Source of the DNA: Parahoeflea halophila
GTDB taxonomy: Bacteria > Pseudomonadota > Alphaproteobacteria > Rhizobiales > Rhizobiaceae
Assembly (NCBI RefSeq): GCF_900220985.1
Contig: NZ_OCPC01000001.1
Location: 248,001 to 312,000, forward strand
DNA: 64,000 nucleotides
Direction of reading: 5' to 3'
Shown: one piece after another, positions 27,589 through 38,014 of the stretch
Layout: each line of letters starts with the position of its first letter
How positions within the stretch are numbered: position 1 is the first letter of the stretch
Program-made: the position numbers and the translations under genes
Notes under the pieces: model-generated
The model's input: only the letters and a program-made list of their open reading frames with translations
The model's database searches: none
Told to the model about the DNA's origin: nothing

Positions 27589-28836
27589 ATGGACGTAAAC
27601 ACGGCTGCTGTCGCGCCCCCCCCTGCGACCGTCAAGGGTCTCGGCCGCGCGCAATTTATCGCTATAATCGCCTCGCTCATGGCGCTCAATGCCCTGGCAA
27701 TCGATATCATGCTACCGGCATTCCCCAACATCCAGGGCGACCTTGGCATCGCGGATGGCAACAGTGTGCAGTATATCCTGCTGTCCTACATTATCGGATT
27801 CGGCGGGGCGCAGCTGTTTTTCGGCCCGGTGTCCGACCGCTTCGGCCGACGTGCACCGCTGTTTTTCGGCATCGCGCTCTATGCAATCTGTGCGATTTCG
27901 GGTGCCCTTGCGCCAAGCTTTGAGTTTCTTCTGATCGCTCGCTTCCTGCAGGGCGTTGGCGCTGCTGCGACACGTGTTATCGCCATCTCGGTTGTGCGCG
28001 ACACCCATTCGGGTCGCGCCATGGCGGCCACCATGTCGCTGGTGATGATGGTCTTCATGGTGGTGCCGGTGTTTGCACCGATGATTGGTCAAGTCATCAT
28101 CCTGGGCGGTGACTGGCATCTCATCTTCGTCTTCATGGCACTGGTCTCACTGGCAGTCGGGCTCTGGGCGATGTTGCGTCTGCCCGAAACGCTCGACAAC
28201 GAGAACCGCCGTCCGCTGACCACCAAGAGCATCCGCGAAGCCTTCGCAATCGTGCTGACCAATCGCATCGCGCTGTTTTACACATTGGCTACAAGCTTCT
28301 ATTTCGGTTCCCTGTTCGCCTTTCTCAACGTCGCACAGCCGATCTATGTCGATCTCTATGGCCTGGGCACCTATTTCCCGGTGGCATTCGCCGCGGTGGC
28401 CGTCGTCATGGCCGGATCCTCCTTCGTCAATTCGCGGCTTGTCGGAAGATTCGGCCAGCGCCGCCTGTCTCACGGTGCACTGATAGCCTATTTCACCCTT
28501 GCCCTGGTGCTGGCTGGCCTGACCGCCATGGGGCCAATTCCGTTCTGGCTTTTCTTCGGTATTTCCATGCTCATGATGCCATTGTTCGGCTTTGTTGGAT
28601 CGAACTTCAATTCAATCGCCATGGAGCCGCTTGGCGCCATCGCCGGCACCGCCTCATCCACGCTGGGCTTTGCCCAGACCGTTGGTGGCGGCGTCGTAGG
28701 TGCGGTGATCGGACAAACATTTGACGGCACGGTTTTCCCGCTCGCGGCCGGCTATGCCATTGTATCGGCGATATCGCTAATAATGGTCCTGATTGCAGAA
28801 AAAGGCCGGCTGTTCGGCATTGGTACGCCCAACTGA
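27589..28836 (+). CDS. Bcr/CflA-type multidrug efflux MFS transporter
   Basis: 415-residue, 12-helix major facilitator of the drug:H+ antiporter-1 Bcr/CflA type. Marks are the ALAIDIMLPAFPNI start of helix 1, the motif A loop GPVSDRFGRRAPLF, the RFLQGVGAAATRVIAISVVRD helix 4 motif and the late SNFNSIAMEPLG segment. It would export drugs or metabolites. The ATG at 27589 follows an AGGTGG site; a GTG five codons upstream is a less likely start. Confidence 0.9.
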   Translation: MDVNTAAVAPPPATVKGLGRAQFIAIIASLMALNALAIDIMLPAFPNIQGDLGIADGNSVQYILLSYIIGFGGAQLFFGPVSDRFGRRAPLFFGIALYAICAISGALAPSFEFLLIARFLQGVGAAATRVIAISVVRDTHSGRAMAATMSLVMMVFMVVPVFAPMIGQVIILGGDWHLIFVFMALVSLAVGLWAMLRLPETLDNENRRPLTTKSIREAFAIVLTNRIALFYTLATSFYFGSLFAFLNVAQPIYVDLYGLGTYFPVAFAAVAVVMAGSSFVNSRLVGRFGQRRLSHGALIAYFTLALVLAGLTAMGPIPFWLFFGISMLMMPLFGFVGSNFNSIAMEPLGAIAGTASSTLGFAQTVGGGVVGAVIGQTFDGTVFPLAAGYAIVSAISLIMVLIAEKGRLFGIGTPN

Positions 28837-28846
28837 CCCAAAGAGG

Positions 28847-29679
28847 TCAGGCGCGCCACAGGGCTTCGCGCACCATATTCCAGCTGTCCGGGTCGGTCGC
28901 CGACAGCACGCCGCCATCAAGATGCTCCGGACGATAGACGCTGCCGTCGAAACGGCGAACATGGCCGCCAGCTTCCTCGGTGATCAGCGTGCCGGCCAGA
29001 TGGTCCCATGGCATCAGCTTGTGATACATCGCGAAGTGGATGTGGCCGCCCGCAAGCAGACGGTATTCCTGCGCAGCACACCGGTAGGCGACGCTCCCCA
29101 GGCAATGCGCCTGATTGCGCGCGACCCGCGTCCGCTCGGGCTCCGGCATGTACTGCCACGACGCCGATCCGATCATCTTGTCCGCCGCGCCGGCCGCTTC
29201 GGCCACCTTCAGCGCGCTCTCGCGTCCATTCATCCGTCGGTAAATGGCGCCTGCGCCTTTCTGCGCCATGATCCAGTCCTTGCCGACCGGGTCGTGAATG
29301 ATGCCGACGATCGTTTCGCCGCGGCTGACCACCGCCAGCATCACGCCGAAGGAGGCGACGCCAGAGGCAAAATTGAAGGTTCCGTCGATCGGATCGACCA
29401 CGAAAGCGAGCCTGTCGGTCTTGCTCCAGCCGTCGAGCAGCGTCGGATCGTCAGCAACAGCCTCTTCGCCGATGACGAGAGCGCTGGGAAACCGCTCCAG
29501 CAAAGCGGCCGTGATCTTCCGCTCGGCATTGACATCGGCTTCGGTAACCAGGTCCGCGGCGGAGGTCTTCTGCTGCACGTCGCCATCGCCCAGATTGCGG
29601 AACCGCGGCATGATCTCGGCGGCGCCCACATCCAGAAGCAGCGCTGCCAGCCAGTCCATGTCGGTCGCGGTAAGAGTGC

Positions 29680-29683
<4 letters not shown>
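28847..29683 (-). CDS. inositol monophosphatase family protein
   Basis: 278-residue lithium-sensitive phosphatase family enzyme. Metal-binding motifs are VIGEEAV near residue 69, [13 protein letters not shown] near 95-107 and [17 protein letters not shown] near 225. Substrates in the family include inositol phosphates, histidinol phosphate and 3'-phosphoadenosine 5'-phosphate. The ATG overlaps the ttcA stop (ATGA) and follows an AGGGAAGG site inside ttcA, so the two are translationally coupled. Confidence 0.9.
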
Positions 29684-30570
<887 letters not shown>

Positions 30571-30602
30571 GGCACCGGGGATGATGGCTTTGCCCGAAAC
30601 AG

Positions 30603-31532
30603 TCAAGCCCCGAACACCGTCCAATCCATCCGCCGGGCCAATTGTTCAAGCGCCGCGGTTCCGAGTTTGGAATTGCCGACCCTGTCGAGCCCCGGAGACC
30701 AGACCGCAATCGAGGCTTTGCCCGGCGCAATCGCCAGGATACCGCCGCCGACACCGCTCTTTCCCGGCAGGCCGACACGGAAGGCAAACTCGCCGGATCC
30801 GTCGTAATGGCCGCAGGTCAGCATGATGGCATTGATGCGGCGCGCCCGCTGTTCGGAGACCACCTGCGCGCCGGTCACCGGGTCACGCCCCTGGCTCGCC
30901 AGGAACAGCCCTGCCCGTGACAATTGCCGGCAATTCATCACCAGCGCACACTGGTGGAAATAGACACCGAGAACGTGATCGACCGGGTGGTGGATATTGC
31001 CGAAAGAGCGCATGAAATGCGCCAGCGACGCATTGCGGTCGCCATGCGCTGTTTCCGAGCGCGCCACATGTTCATCGATCAGAATCGAATCATCATCGGC
31101 CAGGTGGCGGAAGAACTGGATGATCTCGCCGATCGCTTCCTTCGGTTGATGTCCGGCCATGATCAGGTCGACCACGGCAATGGCGCCCGCATTGATGAAC
31201 GGATTGCGCGGCCGGCCCTTTTCCTGTTCCAGCTGGACGATCGAGTTGAACGGGTTGCCCGACGGTTCGCGCCCGACTCGGCTCCAGACCGAATCGCCGA
31301 GCTTGCCAAGGGCCAGCGCCAGGGTAAAAACCTTGGAAACGCTTTGGATTGAAAACCCGGTGGCAGAATCACCGGCGGACAGCACGGTTCCGTCCGGCAA
31401 GGTCACGGCAATACCGAACTGCTTCGCATCAACCTTGGCGAGTTCGGGGATGTATTGCGCCACCACGCCGCGGTCCTCGTCGCCGGCAGCCTCGGCGGCA
31501 ATCTCGTTCAGAACCTGTTGCAGATCTCTCAT
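30603..31532 (-). CDS. glsA: glutaminase
   Basis: 309-residue serine-dependent glutaminase that turns glutamine into glutamate and ammonia. The beta-lactamase-like catalytic pair is Ser64 and Lys67 in [18 protein letters not shown], the HFMRSFGNI tyrosine-free segment and [12 protein letters not shown] near the C-terminus are family marks. It is full length. It lies downstream of rpsD but a strong terminator separates the two. Confidence 0.94.
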   Translation of the reverse strand: MRDLQQVLNEIAAEAAGDEDRGVVAQYIPELAKVDAKQFGIAVTLPDGTVLSAGDSATGFSIQSVSKVFTLALALGKLGDSVWSRVGREPSGNPFNSIVQLEQEKGRPRNPFINAGAIAVVDLIMAGHQPKEAIGEIIQFFRHLADDDSILIDEHVARSETAHGDRNASLAHFMRSFGNIHHPVDHVLGVYFHQCALVMNCRQLSRAGLFLASQGRDPVTGAQVVSEQRARRINAIMLTCGHYDGSGEFAFRVGLPGKSGVGGGILAIAPGKASIAVWSPGLDRVGNSKLGTAALEQLARRMDWTVFGA

Positions 31533-31571
31533 CGGCGGTCTCCCGAGCTCGGCTTTGATAGCTCAAAATAC

Positions 31572-31597
31572 AAAAAGCCGCCCCGAAGGGCGGCCTT
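31572..31597 (-). terminator. rho-independent terminator of rpsD
   Basis: Perfect 7-base stem GCCGCCC (31577-31583) and GGGCGGC (31588-31594) with a CGAA loop. On the minus strand it is followed by TTTTTG. Confidence 0.9.
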
Positions 31598-31620
31598 GAA
31601 CTGGCGCGATCCGAAAGGGA

Positions 31621-32238
31621 TCAGCGGGAATAGAATTCGACAACCAGGTTCGGTTCCATCACCACAGGGTAAGGAACGTCGGACAGGTTGGGAATGCGCA
31701 CGAAGGTCGCAGCCATCTTGTTGTGATCGGCTTCGACATATTCGGGAACGTCGCGTTCAGCCAGCTGCGTCGCTTCCATGACGATCGCGAGCTGTTTCGA
31801 CTTTTCCCTGACTTCAATAACATCGCCCGGCTTGCAGCGGTAGGAACCGATATTGACGCGCTTGCCGTTGACGGTGACGTGGCCGTGATTGACGAACTGA
31901 CGTGCGGCAAAGATCGTGGCCACGAACTTGGCGCGATAGACGATGGCGTCGAGACGCTGCTCGAGCAGGCCGATCAGGTTTTCAGGCGTATCGCCCTTCA
32001 TCCGGTTGGCTTCGTCGTAGATCTTGCGGAACTGCTTTTCCGAAATGTCGCCGTAGTAGCCCTTCAGCTTCTGCTTGGCGCGCAGCTGCACGCCGAAGTC
32101 GGAAAGCTTGCTCTTGCGGCGCTGACCGTGCTGGCCGGGGCCATATTCGCGACGGTTGACCGGGGACTTCGGACGGCCCCAGATGTTTTCGCCCATGCGG
32201 CGATCGAGTTTGTACTTGGACGATTCGCGCTTGCTCAT
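31621..32238 (-). CDS. rpsD: 30S ribosomal protein S4
   Basis: 205-residue ribosomal protein S4, a primary 16S rRNA binder needed for 30S assembly. The N-terminal [21 protein letters not shown] and the S4 domain ([31 protein letters not shown]) near residues 95-125 are intact. The start is the ATG with the rhizobial N-terminus. As in other rhizobia the gene is isolated from the main ribosomal protein operons. Confidence 0.97.
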   Translation of the reverse strand: MSKRESSKYKLDRRMGENIWGRPKSPVNRREYGPGQHGQRRKSKLSDFGVQLRAKQKLKGYYGDISEKQFRKIYDEANRMKGDTPENLIGLLEQRLDAIVYRAKFVATIFAARQFVNHGHVTVNGKRVNIGSYRCKPGDVIEVREKSKQLAIVMEATQLAERDVPEYVEADHNKMAATFVRIPNLSDVPYPVVMEPNLVVEFYSR

Positions 32239-32373
32239 CGCATTTCCTTTCAAAAGGTTGGACCAGTCTGTTGCCAGACCGGTTGAAGGAAACGCGCCCT
32301 CCTCTGGCCCCTGTTTTGGAGACCTGACAGAACGGTTCACGCACGCATTGTGACAAACCGTCCACGGGACACG

Positions 32374-32402
32374 TAAGAAAACGCGAGGGCATGAACCCTC
32401 GC
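32374..32402 (-). terminator. terminator of the CopD-like gene
   Basis: Perfect 8-base stem CGCGAGGG (32381-32388) and CCCTCGCG (32395-32402) with a six-base loop, followed on the minus strand by TTTTCTT. It lies between the CopD-like gene and rpsD. Confidence 0.85.
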
Positions 32403-32462
32403 GCTGGCCGGGTCTCTAGTACATCGCGGCCCGGCTGTCAACGCCGGCGGCAAACCCCGGCT

Positions 32463-32891
32463 TCAAAACGGTTTCACCACGGCCATGACACCGATGATGG
32501 CGAAGGAAACCAGAATGGTTGCCGTCACGATCGACGATGGAACGATGCTTCTTGTTTGCGTCGCCGTCAGGTCCAGCCGTCTCAGCCGGCCGGCCAGATT
32601 GCCATGCAGGCCCGACAGGATCAGCACGAAGACAAGCTTGACCTGCAGCCAGGGCTCAGTGAACCATCCGCCGCTCAACCCCGCCCACAACCCGAAAACC
32701 CAGACCCCGGCTAATGCGGGTTGCGAAACCCACATGTCCCATTTGCGCACCGTCGCTCTCAGCTTGTTGCTTTGATCCTCCGCCGCCGGGTCCCGCTTGC
32801 CGAGCGCCATGCTGGCCACCAGCAACGCCACCAGCCCGCCCGCAAACAGCAGCACGGAAACCACATGCAGCGCTTTTATCCAGTCATACAT
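32463..32891 (-). CDS. CopD-like membrane protein
   Basis: 142-residue protein with four hydrophobic segments (near 5-26, 55-75, 80-97 and 121-138). MYDWIKALHVVSVLL resembles the start of HemJ/CopD family proteins, with a histidine in helix 1 and another in LSGLHGNLAGR. The HemJ-specific features are not clear, so a copper or haem role is tentative. The ATG at 32891 is preferred over an upstream start because it matches the family N-terminus. Confidence 0.62.
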   Translation of the reverse strand: MYDWIKALHVVSVLLFAGGLVALLVASMALGKRDPAAEDQSNKLRATVRKWDMWVSQPALAGVWVFGLWAGLSGGWFTEPWLQVKLVFVLILSGLHGNLAGRLRRLDLTATQTRSIVPSSIVTATILVSFAIIGVMAVVKPF

Positions 32892-33010
32892 CTCAACATT
32901 CCAAACCAATGCTCCGGCGAACGCGATCGCGTTACAGCTTGGAACCTTTTATATTTCCGTAGGTCGCCTGGCCAGCTATAGCTGAACCACACCGCCAGAG
33001 GATCCTTTCA

Positions 33011-34243
33011 ATGACCGACACCGTCCTAGACCGCCTGCTTCGCTATGTTGTCATCGACACCCAGTCCGACCCCGAGAGCCGCACCCAGCCCTCGACCGAA
33101 AAACAGAAGGATCTGGGCCGTGTTCTGGTCGAGGAGTTGCTGGTGTTGGGCCTTGAGGATGCCCACATGGATGAGCACGGCAACATCTACGCGACATTGC
33201 CCGCCAACACCCGTAAGGACGTTCCGGTCATCTGCTTCTGTGCGCATATGGACACGGCGCCCGATTTCACCGGCACCGGCGTCAAACCGAATGTCGTGCG
33301 CGACTACAAGGGCGGTGACATCCGGCTTGCCGGCGATACCAGCCGCGTCATCAAGGTGTCCGAACACCCCGAGCTGAACAACCAGATCGGCCACGACATC
33401 GTCACCACCGACGGCACCACGCTGCTCGGCGCCGACGACAAGGCCGGCATTGCCGAGATCATGACAGCCGTAGCCACGCTGATCGCCAATCCCGAGATCA
33501 GCCACGGCGCCATCCGGATCCTGTTCACCACCGACGAGGAAATCGGCCGCGGCGCGGACAAGGTCGATATCGCCAAGCTCGGCGCTCAATTCGGCTATAC
33601 GCTCGATGGCAGCACCATCGGCGAGGTCGACGACGAGACCTTCTCCGCCGACGGTGTCGAGATCGAGATCGTTGGCGTTGCCCAGCACCCGGGCACCTCC
33701 AAGGGGGTGATGGAAAACGCCATCAAGATCGCCGCCGACATCATAGCCCGGTTGCCGAAAGACCTCGCGCCCGAAACCACCGACGGCCGCACCGGCTTTA
33801 TTCATCCCACCGATATCAGCGGCTCGATGGACGCGGCCAAACTGACCTTCATCATCCGCGATTTCGTCAATGAGGGCCTGACCGAGAAGGAAGCCCTGCT
33901 CAGATCCCTCGCCGAGGAGGTCATGACGGCCTATCCCGGCTCGAGCATGACGTTCACCGTCACCGAGCAATACCGCAACATGAAGGAGGTCCTCGACCGC
34001 CACCCGGAAACCATGGCCAACCTCACCGAAGCCGTGCGCCGCGTCGGTCTCGAACCGGTCACCAACGCCATCCGCGGGGGCACCGACGGCTCGCGCCTGT
34101 CCTTCATGGGCCTGCCCTGCCCCAACATCTATACCGGCGGACACTCCTACCACTCGCCGCTGGAATGGATCAGTGTCCAGGACATGGAGAAATCGGTGGA
34201 GACGATCGTCGAGCTAATCAAGATCTGGGAAGAGCGGGCCTGA
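33011..34243 (+). CDS. pepT: peptidase T (tripeptidase)
   Basis: 410-residue M20B zinc aminotripeptidase, removing the N-terminal residue of tripeptides. Metal and catalytic motifs are CAHMDTAPDF near residue 77, LLGADDKAGIAEI near 140, TTDEEIGRGADK near 175, and the late GGTDGSRLSFMG and TGGHSYHSP. It is full length with a GAGGATCC-type site upstream. It is divergent from the CopD-like gene. Confidence 0.95.
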   Translation: MTDTVLDRLLRYVVIDTQSDPESRTQPSTEKQKDLGRVLVEELLVLGLEDAHMDEHGNIYATLPANTRKDVPVICFCAHMDTAPDFTGTGVKPNVVRDYKGGDIRLAGDTSRVIKVSEHPELNNQIGHDIVTTDGTTLLGADDKAGIAEIMTAVATLIANPEISHGAIRILFTTDEEIGRGADKVDIAKLGAQFGYTLDGSTIGEVDDETFSADGVEIEIVGVAQHPGTSKGVMENAIKIAADIIARLPKDLAPETTDGRTGFIHPTDISGSMDAAKLTFIIRDFVNEGLTEKEALLRSLAEEVMTAYPGSSMTFTVTEQYRNMKEVLDRHPETMANLTEAVRRVGLEPVTNAIRGGTDGSRLSFMGLPCPNIYTGGHSYHSPLEWISVQDMEKSVETIVELIKIWEERA

Positions 34244-34323
34244 TATGATGCCTCTGGTGCGGGCAAGGCGTCGCCACCACGGTCAGGCTTTGACCCCACG
34301 CTGATTGAAGCGGGATGCGGAAG

Positions 34324-34935
34324 TCAGCGCGCCCGCGCCGCCCAGATCCGCAGCCTGGCGATCACCACCACGGTGGCAGCCACAACCAGCGCGCAGAGCA
34401 CAATTTTTGACGCAATCTCCATCGTCCCCTCGATCAGGATCGCGTGGACAACGCTTCCCACCACGATCACGGCTGCCAGAGCCGTATGGGCGCGACGCCA
34501 GTGCCGCGGCCGCAATCGCCGGCGCAACAAGGCCAGCAGCGCGGAGGCAAAAACGGCCCACATCGCGATCACACCCCAGGCGGAAAACGGTGTCGGCGAT
34601 GCAAACAGCAATGCGTCGATGACATCCGGTGGACTTGTCACCCAGAGGCCCATGACGTGGATCACCACCGCCAGAACCAGCAGGCCACCGACCCAGCGAT
34701 GCACCCGCCGGCCCCGCTGCCCGGAGAGGCCCGGCAACCAGCCGGACGCAAGCAGCGGCTGGAACAGCAGCAGTTCCATCGCCACCACCCCGGCAAAACC
34801 TGCCGCAATATAGACCGGGTCACGCCACGCCAGCAGCGGACTTGCCGCAGCCGCAGCGACCGGTACGGCAACCGCCATCACCAGTACCCCCCAGACAAGC
34901 AGCTGTTTCAGCCTTGCAGTCTCTGCCGGATCCAC
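34324..34935 (-). CDS. ferric reductase-like transmembrane protein
   Basis: 203-residue protein with six hydrophobic segments and paired histidines in helices (RRVHRWVGGLLVLAVVIHVMG and RAHTALAAVIVVGSVVHAI), the layout of the ferric reductase-like/b-type haem membrane domain. It has no flavin or NAD domain, so it would be a membrane haem module. It directly follows the Tat-exported dioxygenase-like gene (5 bases), suggesting an electron or redox link. Confidence 0.75.
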   Translation of the reverse strand: MDPAETARLKQLLVWGVLVMAVAVPVAAAAASPLLAWRDPVYIAAGFAGVVAMELLLFQPLLASGWLPGLSGQRGRRVHRWVGGLLVLAVVIHVMGLWVTSPPDVIDALLFASPTPFSAWGVIAMWAVFASALLALLRRRLRPRHWRRAHTALAAVIVVGSVVHAILIEGTMEIASKIVLCALVVAATVVVIARLRIWAARAR

Positions 34936-34940
34936 CCTTG

Positions 34941-35429
34941 TCAGGCCGGTTCGAGCACGAAATCCGCAGACAGGCTGGTGTCAGCTGAGCTGGCCATTAC
35001 CGGCCTGAGAAAGACGGTCTTGAAGTCACCACTGTCATAGGCCAGGTGGCCATGGGGCTGGCCGAAGGCCGGAACGATCTGCGGCATCTCGAGGCGGAAT
35101 TCGCCATTGGCGTCCGTCAGCGTGGCGCCATGGCTCCAGGGGTCGCGCTCATTGCCTTCGGTCGTGTGCGCCCAAATCTGGATCCGCTGGCCGCTCAGCG
35201 GTGCGCCATCGCCTGCGCGGCGTACGGTACCCGTCATCCAGAACCCGCCCCCGCCAATGCGCTCGACAATCGGCGCGCCGGGAAGATAGTTATTGGCCCC
35301 TCCCCGCATCGAGGGCGTTGGGGCCACGCGCTCGGCGCGTGCAGGCACAACGAGGCCTGCCGGTCCCGTCGCGACGAGTGCACCGGTCGCAGCGAGGAAA
35401 CTACGGCGGGTCATGAGAGCTTTGGTCAT
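34941..35429 (-). CDS. Tat-exported intradiol dioxygenase-like protein
   Basis: 162-residue protein with a twin-arginine signal (MTRRSFLAATGALVATGPAG, residues 6-25). The mature part resembles the intradiol ring-cleavage dioxygenase fold: FWMTGTVRRAGDGAPLSGQRIQIW, an LTDANGEFRLEMP segment and QPHGHLAYDSGDF in place of the usual RPAHIH motif. Only some iron ligands are recognisable, so catalytic activity is uncertain. It is paired with the haem-type membrane protein downstream. Confidence 0.75.
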   Translation of the reverse strand: MTKALMTRRSFLAATGALVATGPAGLVVPARAERVAPTPSMRGGANNYLPGAPIVERIGGGGFWMTGTVRRAGDGAPLSGQRIQIWAHTTEGNERDPWSHGATLTDANGEFRLEMPQIVPAFGQPHGHLAYDSGDFKTVFLRPVMASSADTSLSADFVLEPA

Positions 35430-35654
35430 CTGTCTTGTCCTGTCGGGCGAATGCTTGACGCCGGAACGGCGGCCTGATCATGGCTGCTGCGCAAGTATAG
35501 CGCGCTTTGGGGCGATCCCAAGGCTGCCGCGGCCTCCTTACCGGCGAACTGGATTCACGGTTTCGTGAGCACAGGCCTCTTCTGGGCATTGATGCGCTGG
35601 GGAACGATTTAACTCCCAGCAGCGTTGGAGCTTTCGCAATCAGTGAGTTGACCT

Positions 35655-36290
35655 ATGCACCGGAAATCAGAACTGCCGCAGACAAGCCTGAAGCCATCCT
35701 TGATGATGGCCCTTGCCACCTATGCGATGGCTGGCTGTGCCATTTTCACGTTCTCGATCCTGATTGCGGACTTCCTGGTCCCTGACCACGACTGGATCGC
35801 CGATACGATCAGCGATCTTGGCGCCGGGAATTATGAGTTCATTGTCGACATCGGCATCTATGCTTTTTCGGGGTCGCTGATCTCGGTTGCCTTGCTTGCC
35901 GCCCACGATCACCTCGGCGGATGGCGCTGGAGCCTTGGATCAGTCGGTTTCGCCGTTCTTGGCCTTATCGTGTTTCTCGTCGGCTCCCGCAACGAGTATG
36001 GCGACAATGACCATGACGGATGGGTGATACACATCTATCTGGTCTACGCGCTCGGCCTGCTGGTTGCAGTCTTGCCATGGGCGATGTCAAAAGGCGCAAA
36101 ACGCATCAACCGCAACCTCGGCCGCCTGCTTGTTGCGCTCTCGGTTCTGTGGACCCTGTCCGCTCCGGTGTTCTTCTTCCTGCCCACCGTGATAGACGGG
36201 CTGTACGAACGTTATCTGGGCCTTGTCTCGTTTTGCATAGTCGGTGCGATGGCGTGGCTCTTCATCGGCCATGCGCGCAGCCTGCGCTAG
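35655..36290 (+). CDS. DUF998 membrane protein
   Basis: 211-residue protein with six hydrophobic segments. The first loop holds the DUF998 mark DWIADTISDLGAGNYEF, and SGSLISVALLAAHDHLG and the HDGWVIHIYLVYALG histidine helix follow. The family is of unknown function. The gene is monocistronic and ends 18 bases before the convergent HerA-like gene. Confidence 0.82.
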   Translation: MHRKSELPQTSLKPSLMMALATYAMAGCAIFTFSILIADFLVPDHDWIADTISDLGAGNYEFIVDIGIYAFSGSLISVALLAAHDHLGGWRWSLGSVGFAVLGLIVFLVGSRNEYGDNDHDGWVIHIYLVYALGLLVAVLPWAMSKGAKRINRNLGRLLVALSVLWTLSAPVFFFLPTVIDGLYERYLGLVSFCIVGAMAWLFIGHARSLR

Positions 36291-36308
36291 CCAGTCAAAC
36301 CAGGCTTC

Positions 36309-37817
36309 CTACTCCGCCGCTTGCGCTCTCCCCGCCTCCTCGTCCGGCGCGTCCGCAGCCCCCGGCGCGGTTTCCACCTGCAGCTCGGGAATGCCGACAA
36401 TACGCTTGCCCGTCAGGTCGGCGTGGACGATGATAAGCTCCTGCTCTTCGAAATAGCCCAAGAGCCTGCGCGCCCGCCGCGCCGAATGAGTGCCATAGGC
36501 GCGGGCGATGCGGGCGTCGGACGGACATGGCTCGCTACAGATCGCCGCATTGGCGAGCATCAGAAACACGCCCTGAAGATCCTCAGACACCATTTCCGAC
36601 AGCTTCAGCGCCGTGGCCCAGGCCTCGCTGGCGGCAGTTGCCGCATCCACACCGGAGCGGGCAATGGCGACACGGCGGCGGAATTCAGCCAGCGGCATCG
36701 GCGAGCCCGAGACCCGGCGCATTCTCAGCCGCACAAGAAAATCCTGGTACAGCGCGGAATCGGTCCGGTAACCAGATTCCGGATCGGCCAGGATTTCTGC
36801 GAGAACCGCGGACACCCGTTCCTCGCGCTCTTCTGCCCCCATCGCCGGCCGAGTTCCCTCGCCGCCAGGACGCGAGATCGGCTGATCGCTGAGCGGCGTC
36901 GCGCGCGACAATTCCGCCAGAATATCTGTAGTCGGCCGCGGGGCCGGACGCGCCCGGCGCGGGGCCAGCTGACGGGTGAACTCTTCCGGGTCGGGGGTGA
37001 AGATCAGGTCTTCGACATCCTCGACGGTTTCCGGCATCGGCAGCAGTTTCGGGCTGGAAGACCGAGCCTGGGTCTCGACCGCGCCAATGGCAATCGGCAG
37101 CGGCCGCCGCGACAGCGCCGGGCCGAGACCGACAAAATTGCCGCGCTGAAGGTCGCGGAACATTTCCGCCTGGCGCCGGTCCATGCCCAGTAGATCCGCC
37201 GCGCGCGCCATGTCGATATCGAGAAAGGTCCGGCCCATGAGAAAATTCGAGGCTTCCGCCGCCACGTTCTTGGCAAGCTTGGCCAATCGTTGGGTGGCGA
37301 TCACACCGGCCAGCCCACGCTTGCGGCCGCGGCACATCAGGTTGGTCATCGCGCCCAGCGACATCTTTCTCGCGTCCTCGGAGACGTCGCCGCCGACGGC
37401 CGGCGCAAACATCTGCGCCTCGTCGACCACCACCAGCACCGGGTACCAGAACTCGTGATCGGCATCGAACATGGCATTGAGAAAAACCGCGGCCGCGCGC
37501 ATCTGCTGCTCGACGTCGAGCCCTTCCAGCGACAGCACGCAGGACACCCGGTGCCGCCTGATCCGGCTGGCAATGCCGGCGAGCTCGCCTTCGCTGCGCT
37601 CCCCTTCCACCACCAGGTGTCCGTATTTCTCCGACAGCGTGACGAAGTCACCCTCGGGATCGATGATCACCTGCTGCACCCATTGCGCGGATTGTTCCAG
37701 CAGGCGCCTGAGCAGATGCGACTTGCCGGACCCGGAATTGCCCTGCACGAGAAGACGGGTTGCCAGCAGTTCCTCGATGTCGAGCGTGGCCGGCTGACCG
37801 CCTGCCAGGCTTCCCAT
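36309..37817 (-). CDS. HerA-like DUF87 ATPase with C-terminal winged helix
   Basis: 502-residue P-loop ATPase of the HerA/FtsK clade. Walker A GNSGSGKSHLL is near residues 25-35, Walker B LVVVDEAQMF near 130, and a sensor region TQRLAKLAKNVAAEASN is present. The final 110 residues look like a winged helix (SDARIARAYGTHSARRARRLLGYFEEQELIIV). HerA usually works with the nuclease NurA, absent here, so this is a stand-alone DNA-pumping or partner-recruiting ATPase of unknown role. The start at 37817 follows an AGGTCGGAA site; a TTG six codons upstream is an alternative. Confidence 0.85.
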   Translation of the reverse strand: MGSLAGGQPATLDIEELLATRLLVQGNSGSGKSHLLRRLLEQSAQWVQQVIIDPEGDFVTLSEKYGHLVVEGERSEGELAGIASRIRRHRVSCVLSLEGLDVEQQMRAAAVFLNAMFDADHEFWYPVLVVVDEAQMFAPAVGGDVSEDARKMSLGAMTNLMCRGRKRGLAGVIATQRLAKLAKNVAAEASNFLMGRTFLDIDMARAADLLGMDRRQAEMFRDLQRGNFVGLGPALSRRPLPIAIGAVETQARSSSPKLLPMPETVEDVEDLIFTPDPEEFTRQLAPRRARPAPRPTTDILAELSRATPLSDQPISRPGGEGTRPAMGAEEREERVSAVLAEILADPESGYRTDSALYQDFLVRLRMRRVSGSPMPLAEFRRRVAIARSGVDAATAASEAWATALKLSEMVSEDLQGVFLMLANAAICSEPCPSDARIARAYGTHSARRARRLLGYFEEQELIIVHADLTGKRIVGIPELQVETAPGAADAPDEEAGRAQAAE

Positions 37818-38014
37818 GTCAATTCCGACCTGCAAAGTACCCTTACTCCGTAATGCTGACTCGTGACCCGGCTCGACTCTCTGGTGAATTCGCCAAAGCA
37901 CCGTTTAGCAGATTTCTCCGCGCCCGCAGGCAGCCAAGGCGGAAATACACAGGAATTCGCCCCGTCGTGCCTCCGCCTCATAGCAACAGCGAGCGGCTGG
38001 CCTCTCGCCAGTCC

